Positions 33,296 through 37,380 of a DNA stretch of 37,380 bases are shown here, piece by piece (position 1 is the first letter of the stretch; each line of letters opens with the position of its first letter). The stretch is from positions 1-37,380 of the forward strand of contig CANBDX010000021.1 in assembly GCA_947367315.1 (NCBI GenBank), written 5' to 3'. The notes beneath the pieces are model-generated. The model was not told where the DNA came from. It saw only the letters and a list, made by a program, of their open reading frames with translations, and did no database searches. The DNA comes from an uncultured Bacteroidales bacterium. GTDB lineage: Bacteria > Bacteroidota > Bacteroidia > Bacteroidales > UBA932. The translations under genes and the position numbers were made by a program.

Positions 33296-34729
33296 ATGAA
33301 GACACTAAACTACTTTGCCATAGATCTTGGTGCTACAAGTGGAAGAACCATTCTCGCAAGTTACGACGGAACGCGTGTGGAAATGAAGGAAGTCACCCGT
33401 TTCGCCAATCCGATGATACCCCTCGGAGGGCATCTCTATTGGGATATTGCCGGATTATACAATGAAGTGCTCGGCGGGCTTCGCAAGGTGGCTTCGGAGG
33501 GTATTGCTATCGACTCCATCGGAATCGACACCTGGGGATGTGATTTTGCATTCTTCGGCTCTGACGGACAGCTTCTGGGCATGCCGCATTGCTATCGCGA
33601 TCAGCACACCGTCGGTGCTCAGGAGAAATTCTTCGAAAAGATGCCTGCTGCAGAGGTATACAAGCATACAGGTATCCAGTTCATGGATTTCAATTCGCTT
33701 TTCCAGCTTGACACTCTTAAGAGAAACGGTTCTCAGGCGCTGGAACACGCAGACAAGGTGTTGTTTATTCCAGACACGCTCATATATATGCTGACAGGTA
33801 AGGCAATCTGCGAATACACTGTGGCATCGACTTCTCAGATGCTTAATCCTATGACAGGAGATCTGGACGAGGATATTCTTAAAGCGCTCGGGTTGCCTCG
33901 CGAGAAGTTCGGAGTCATGACTCAGCCCGGAACAGTTGTAGGCACATTGACGGCACAGGTTCAGGAGGCTACCGGTCTGGGCGCAATCCCTGTTGTTGCC
34001 GTAGCCGGCCATGATACAGGCTCAGCTGTCGCTGCAGTTCCCGCTGAGGATAAAGAATACGCATATCTCAGCTGCGGTACATGGTCTCTGCTCGGAATAG
34101 AGTCCGAAAAGGCAATCATATCAGACGACAGCTTCCGCGAGAACTTCACCAACGAGGGAGGAATCGAGGGCACTACACGATTCCTTAAGAACATCTGCGG
34201 ACTCTGGCTGTTCGAGCAGAGCCGTAAGGAGTTCAAGGATGCACCTGCTTCGGTAGGCGAACTTGTGGCTCTTTGTGAGCAGTCTGATTATGATGGTCTC
34301 ATCTTCCCTGATGCTCCATGCTTCGCTGCGCCGGCATCAATGACGGCAGCAATCCGTGAATATTGCCTTTCTACTGGTCAGGCAGCTCCTGAGACACCAG
34401 CAGACTACTGCAGATGCATTTTCAGAAGCCTTGCAAACCGTTATCGTGAGATAGTCGATATCCTCCAGGGCATGTGCGATTTCCCGATCAAGAAACTTCA
34501 TGTAATCGGAGGTGGATCGCAGAATAAGTATTTGATGCAATATGCAGCAGATGCACTTAATATGCCTGTAATCTGCGGTCCGGTCGAGGGAACAGCCCTT
34601 GGTAATGTGCTTATGCAGATGAAGGCTTCCGGAGTGGTTGACACACTTGAGCAGATGAGGGCTATCTCTGCAGCTTCTGTTGATCTTGTCACATACTACC
34701 CGGTGGCTGCCGATAAGCCGATAAATTAA
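33296..34729 (+). CDS. rhaB: Rhamnulokinase
   Basis: A cytoplasmic FGGY-family kinase that phosphorylates L-rhamnulose to L-rhamnulose-1-phosphate, the second step of rhamnose breakdown. Features: the N-terminal phosphate-binding AIDLGATSGRTILA, the rhamnulokinase-type IGIDTWGCDFAFF, AGHDTGSAVAAVPA, SCGTWSLLGIE and the C-terminal ATP-binding VIGGGSQNKYLMQYAADAL. At 477 residues it is full length and lacks a signal peptide. It follows the PHP gene by 44 bases, the largest gap in the operon. An imperfect -7-like sequence (TACACTTTG, one base too long) lies there, so an internal promoter is possible but weak. An esterase gene separates it from rhaA. Confidence 0.95.
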   Translation: MKTLNYFAIDLGATSGRTILASYDGTRVEMKEVTRFANPMIPLGGHLYWDIAGLYNEVLGGLRKVASEGIAIDSIGIDTWGCDFAFFGSDGQLLGMPHCYRDQHTVGAQEKFFEKMPAAEVYKHTGIQFMDFNSLFQLDTLKRNGSQALEHADKVLFIPDTLIYMLTGKAICEYTVASTSQMLNPMTGDLDEDILKALGLPREKFGVMTQPGTVVGTLTAQVQEATGLGAIPVVAVAGHDTGSAVAAVPAEDKEYAYLSCGTWSLLGIESEKAIISDDSFRENFTNEGGIEGTTRFLKNICGLWLFEQSRKEFKDAPASVGELVALCEQSDYDGLIFPDAPCFAAPASMTAAIREYCLSTGQAAPETPADYCRCIFRSLANRYREIVDILQGMCDFPIKKLHVIGGGSQNKYLMQYAADALNMPVICGPVEGTALGNVLMQMKASGVVDTLEQMRAISAASVDLVTYYPVAADKPIN

Positions 34730-34744
34730 ACAAATGTATAACAC

Positions 34745-36172
34745 ATGAATAGAATTCTTCTTATCTGCCTGCTACTTTTAGGCTCATCTGTAATGCAGGC
34801 CAAGGTGGAACTACCACCAATTTTTGCAGATAATATGGTTCTCCAGCAGCAGACTGATGCCGCTTTGTGGGGCAAGGCGAAACCTCAGTCAAAGGTGGTC
34901 ATTACAACAACATGGTCAAAAGTAAAGACTGTCGTAATTGCGGATTCTGACGGAAAATGGTTCGCTCGTGTATCAACACCAGTCGCAGGCGGTCCATACA
35001 AGATCACATTCAGTGATGGTGAAAAAGTGACCCTGAATAATGTACTCATTGGTGAGGTGTGGATCTGCTCCGGTCAGTCAAACATGGAGATGCCGATGAA
35101 AGGATACCCTGGTCAACCGATTGCAGGAGGTACAGAACTGATTCTCAAAGCTAATCCGTCGACTCTTATCCGTTTGTGCAATCTCGAGAGGGTAAAGTCC
35201 TTTGATTCTCAGGATATTTGCCCTGCGACTTGGTGTGAACATACTCCAAAGGGTGTATCGGAGACAAGTGCAACTGCATATTTCTTTGCAAAGATGCTAT
35301 ATGATGTTCTTCAAATTCCGATCGGGGTTATAAATGCATCCTGGGGCGGAACGCCGATTGAGGCTTGGATGAGTCCGGAGATTCTTAAAAAAGAATTTGC
35401 TACTGAGTTTAACCTCAGTCACTATGATACTAGAGTATGGCCGGAAAGTCATCCTTACAAGGCTCCTGGGGTGCTTTATAATGGCATGTTGCATTCTTTG
35501 GCCAAGTATACTGCCAAAGGCTTTATCTGGTATCAGGGGTGTACTAACAGGGGACGATATGAGCAGTATAAGAGATTGCAGCCTGCGTTCGTGCAGATGC
35601 TCCGTGATGATTGGGGTAATCAGGAAATGCCGTTCTATTTCACACAGATTGCGCCATACCAGAACCGCGATCCGAAGGGACGTAAATCCGGATACATGAT
35701 GTGGGCTCAGGCTCAGACTCTTGATATGATTCCACATAGCGGTATGGCGACAACTCATGATTGCGGAGAACTTGCATGCATCCATCCAGCTGACAAAAAG
35801 ACAGTAGGAAGCCGCCTTGCATATCTGGCTCTTGCCCATGACTATGGCTACGACCTTATTGATGCAGATCCACCTATTTATGAGTCGTTTACAGTTGTAG
35901 AAGGTGGGGCTTTGGTAAAATTCAAGGTAGGTCCTATGGGCCTCAGTCCAATAAATATGGAACTTGAGGGGTTTGAACTTGCAGGAGAGGACGGAGTGTT
36001 TTACCCGGCATTGGGACGCGTTCATGGTGATAAAAAGCATCTGCTTGTAAGATGTCCTGAGGTCCCGAATCCGGTTTCGGTTCGTTATGGCATGAGAAAC
36101 TGGTCTGTGGCAACCGTATTCAACTGCAATGGCATTCCTGTTTCGCCGTTCCGTTCGGATAATTGGGAGTAG
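34745..36172 (+). CDS. Sialate O-acetylesterase-type (SASA) esterase
   Basis: A secreted carbohydrate O-acetylesterase of the SASA domain family. Signal peptide MNRILLICLLLLGSSVMQA. An N-terminal beta domain (LPPIFADNMVLQQ, typical of the family) leads to the nucleophile block ICSGQSNMEMP with Ser112, then INASWGGTPIEAWMS, FIWYQGCTN and the C-terminal ACIHPADKKTVGSRL with the catalytic His near 344. At 475 residues it is normal. Despite the family name, many members act on acetylated plant or bacterial glycans, and no sialic-acid genes occur here, so sialate is not assumed. It lies between rhaB and rhaA (15 and 33 bases away), tying rhamnose catabolism to the extracellular glycan system. Confidence 0.9.
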   Translation: MNRILLICLLLLGSSVMQAKVELPPIFADNMVLQQQTDAALWGKAKPQSKVVITTTWSKVKTVVIADSDGKWFARVSTPVAGGPYKITFSDGEKVTLNNVLIGEVWICSGQSNMEMPMKGYPGQPIAGGTELILKANPSTLIRLCNLERVKSFDSQDICPATWCEHTPKGVSETSATAYFFAKMLYDVLQIPIGVINASWGGTPIEAWMSPEILKKEFATEFNLSHYDTRVWPESHPYKAPGVLYNGMLHSLAKYTAKGFIWYQGCTNRGRYEQYKRLQPAFVQMLRDDWGNQEMPFYFTQIAPYQNRDPKGRKSGYMMWAQAQTLDMIPHSGMATTHDCGELACIHPADKKTVGSRLAYLALAHDYGYDLIDADPPIYESFTVVEGGALVKFKVGPMGLSPINMELEGFELAGEDGVFYPALGRVHGDKKHLLVRCPEVPNPVSVRYGMRNWSVATVFNCNGIPVSPFRSDNWE

Positions 36173-36205
36173 CACATAAACAATAACGAAATAAATAACA
36201 ATACA

Positions 36206-37380
36206 ATGAAAGAAACACTAATTCACCAGGCGTACCAGATCGCCAAGGAACGTTACGCCGAACTCGGAATCGACACAGAGAAGGTACTCGAGCAGCTTCA
36301 GAACTTCCACCTGAGCATGCATTGCTGGCAGGCGGACGACGTAAAGGGCTTTGAGGTACAGGCAGGAGACCTCTCAGGCGGTATCCAGTCGACAGGTAAC
36401 TATCCTGGTGCAGCTCGCAACATTGATGAACTTCGTGCAGATGTACTTAAGGCAAAGAGCCTCATTCCCGGTAACCACAGACTCAATCTTCATGAGATCT
36501 ATGGAGACTTTCAGGGTAAGGTCGTTGACCGTGACGAAGTGACTGTAGAACACTTCCAGAGTTGGATCGACTGGGCTGCTGAGAATAACACAAAACTCGA
36601 CTTCAACTCCACATCATTCTCGCACCCGAAGAGCGGCAACCTTTCGCTTTCAAACCCAGACGAGAGCATCCGCAAGTTCTGGGTGGAGCACACAAAGCGC
36701 TGCCGTGACATCGCTGACGCTATGGGTAAGGCACAGAATGACCCCTGCATCATGAACGTATGGGTACATGACGGATGCAAGGATGTGTCTGTAAACCACT
36801 ATCTTTATCGCGAGACTTTGAAGAAGTCACTCGACGAGATCTTCGCAGAGAAGAAGGACTGGATGAAGGACTGCATCGAGGGCAAGGTGTTCGGTATCGG
36901 TCTCGAGAGCTTCACAGTAGGCTCACACGATTTCTATACAGCTTATGCTGCAAAGAACAATATGATGCTTACCATCGACACAGGTCACTACCACCCGACA
37001 GAGGTGCCTGGCGATAAGGTTTCAGCAGTTCTTCAGTTCGTTCCAGAGCTCATGCTCCACGTGAGCCGTCCTATCCGTTGGGACTCTGACCATGTGACTA
37101 TCATGGACGATATGACTCAGGACCTCTTCAGCGAGATCGTCCGCGCAGGTGCGCTTGACCGCGTTCACTATGGTCTTGACTTCTTCGACGGTTCCATCAA
37201 CCGTATCGGCGCATACGTAATCGGTTCGCGTTCTGCGCAGAAGTGCATGACAAAGGCCCTTCTTGAGCCAAGGGAACTCATCAGCAAACTCGAGCTCGAA
37301 GGGGATACATTCCAGGTACTCCAGCTCATCGAGGAAGGCAAGACAATGCCTTGGAATGCTGTATACGACGAGTTCTGCGT
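36206..37380 (+). CDS. rhaA: L-rhamnose isomerase, 3' end outside the window
   Basis: A cytoplasmic isomerase converting L-rhamnose to L-rhamnulose, feeding rhaB. The frame opens at the ATG at 36206 and runs off the window end after 391 codons; about 25 residues are missing from the usual length of roughly 415-420. It is absent from the ORF track because it is incomplete. Conserved segments: NFHLSMHCWQADDVKGFE, SGGIQSTGNYPG, FNSTSFSHPKSG, and the metal/substrate-binding regions GIGLESFTVGSHDFY, TIDTGHYHPTE, HVSRPIRWDSDHV and YGLDFFDGSINR. It uses more GC-ending codons (gac, ctc, aag) than the middle of the operon, suggesting high expression or a different history. The 33 bases upstream show no clear promoter. 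Confidence 0.96.
   Translation, partial: MKETLIHQAYQIAKERYAELGIDTEKVLEQLQNFHLSMHCWQADDVKGFEVQAGDLSGGIQSTGNYPGAARNIDELRADVLKAKSLIPGNHRLNLHEIYGDFQGKVVDRDEVTVEHFQSWIDWAAENNTKLDFNSTSFSHPKSGNLSLSNPDESIRKFWVEHTKRCRDIADAMGKAQNDPCIMNVWVHDGCKDVSVNHYLYRETLKKSLDEIFAEKKDWMKDCIEGKVFGIGLESFTVGSHDFYTAYAAKNNMMLTIDTGHYHPTEVPGDKVSAVLQFVPELMLHVSRPIRWDSDHVTIMDDMTQDLFSEIVRAGALDRVHYGLDFFDGSINRIGAYVIGSRSAQKCMTKALLEPRELISKLELEGDTFQVLQLIEEGKTMPWNAVYDEFC

Noticed and set aside
34745-36172. Sialic-acid metabolism
   Set aside because: The SASA family name is the only hint; no sialidase, lyase, epimerase or sialic-acid transporter is present, and rhamnose genes surround it.
35297-36175. 292-residue minus-strand frame opposite the SASA esterase
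   Set aside because: Antisense shadow lying wholly over a gene with catalytic motifs; no independent evidence.
1-37380. CRISPR arrays, tRNA or rRNA genes
   Set aside because: No regularly spaced repeats and no cloverleaf or rRNA-like segments were seen on either strand by reading; a tRNAscan-type search was not possible.

Overview
The window is Bacteroidetes DNA, most likely from an uncultured gut- or rumen-type Bacteroidales. The evidence is a SusC/SusD pair, perfect matches to the Bacteroidetes -7 promoter motif TAnnTTTG upstream of several genes, almost no purine-rich ribosome-binding sites, many short-spaced secreted lipoproteins, and a membrane regulator with a beta-propeller sensor. 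I cannot name the genus from sequence alone.

Left flank (1 to about 2.0 kb): low coding density. It holds one secreted hypothetical protein on the minus strand with its own promoter and terminator, several strong inverted repeats, and fragments of reading frames that look like remains of a mobile element. Next come a low-molecular-weight protein tyrosine phosphatase and, overlapping it by ATGA, a shortened orphan FecCD-type permease (2.1-3.4 kb).

Regulatory unit (3.4-7.1 kb, minus strand): a 911-residue membrane sensor (beta-propellers, Y_Y_Y domain, one transmembrane helix) joined directly to an AraC-type DNA-binding domain with no histidine kinase or receiver. It is translationally coupled to a secreted SGNH esterase. 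The intergenic region towards the divergent operon carries four AT-rich direct repeats on about the same helical face, a run of eight G, and a -7 element for each direction.

Polysaccharide utilization operon (7.1 kb to the window end, plus strand): about 17 co-oriented genes with gaps of 0-45 bases. In order: two secreted endonuclease/exonuclease/phosphatase (EEP) lipoproteins; SusC; SusD; two large surface lipoproteins that share a GLUG-like repeat domain, the second with a fimbrillin-like N-terminus and a third EEP domain at its C-terminus; a 41-residue small protein absent from the ORF track; a heparinase II/III-type lyase fused to a GH88 unsaturated glucuronyl hydrolase; a GH2-GH2 double enzyme (beta-mannosidase-like plus beta-galactosidase/glucuronidase-like); a DUF2490 outer-membrane protein; a GH78 alpha-L-rhamnosidase; two SGNH esterases; a periplasmic PHP-type phosphoesterase; rhamnulokinase (rhaB); a sialate O-acetylesterase-type esterase; and L-rhamnose isomerase (rhaA, cut off by the window end).

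Taken together, the system looks built to bind, import and dismantle an O-acetylated acidic glycan containing L-rhamnose, a lyase-sensitive uronic acid and beta-linked neutral sugars, and to feed the rhamnose directly into catabolism. The unusual part is four predicted phosphoesterase domains (three EEP, one PHP) in one locus. I infer that the substrate carries phosphodiester linkages or substituents. That is a hypothesis: the sequence shows the enzymes but not the substrate.
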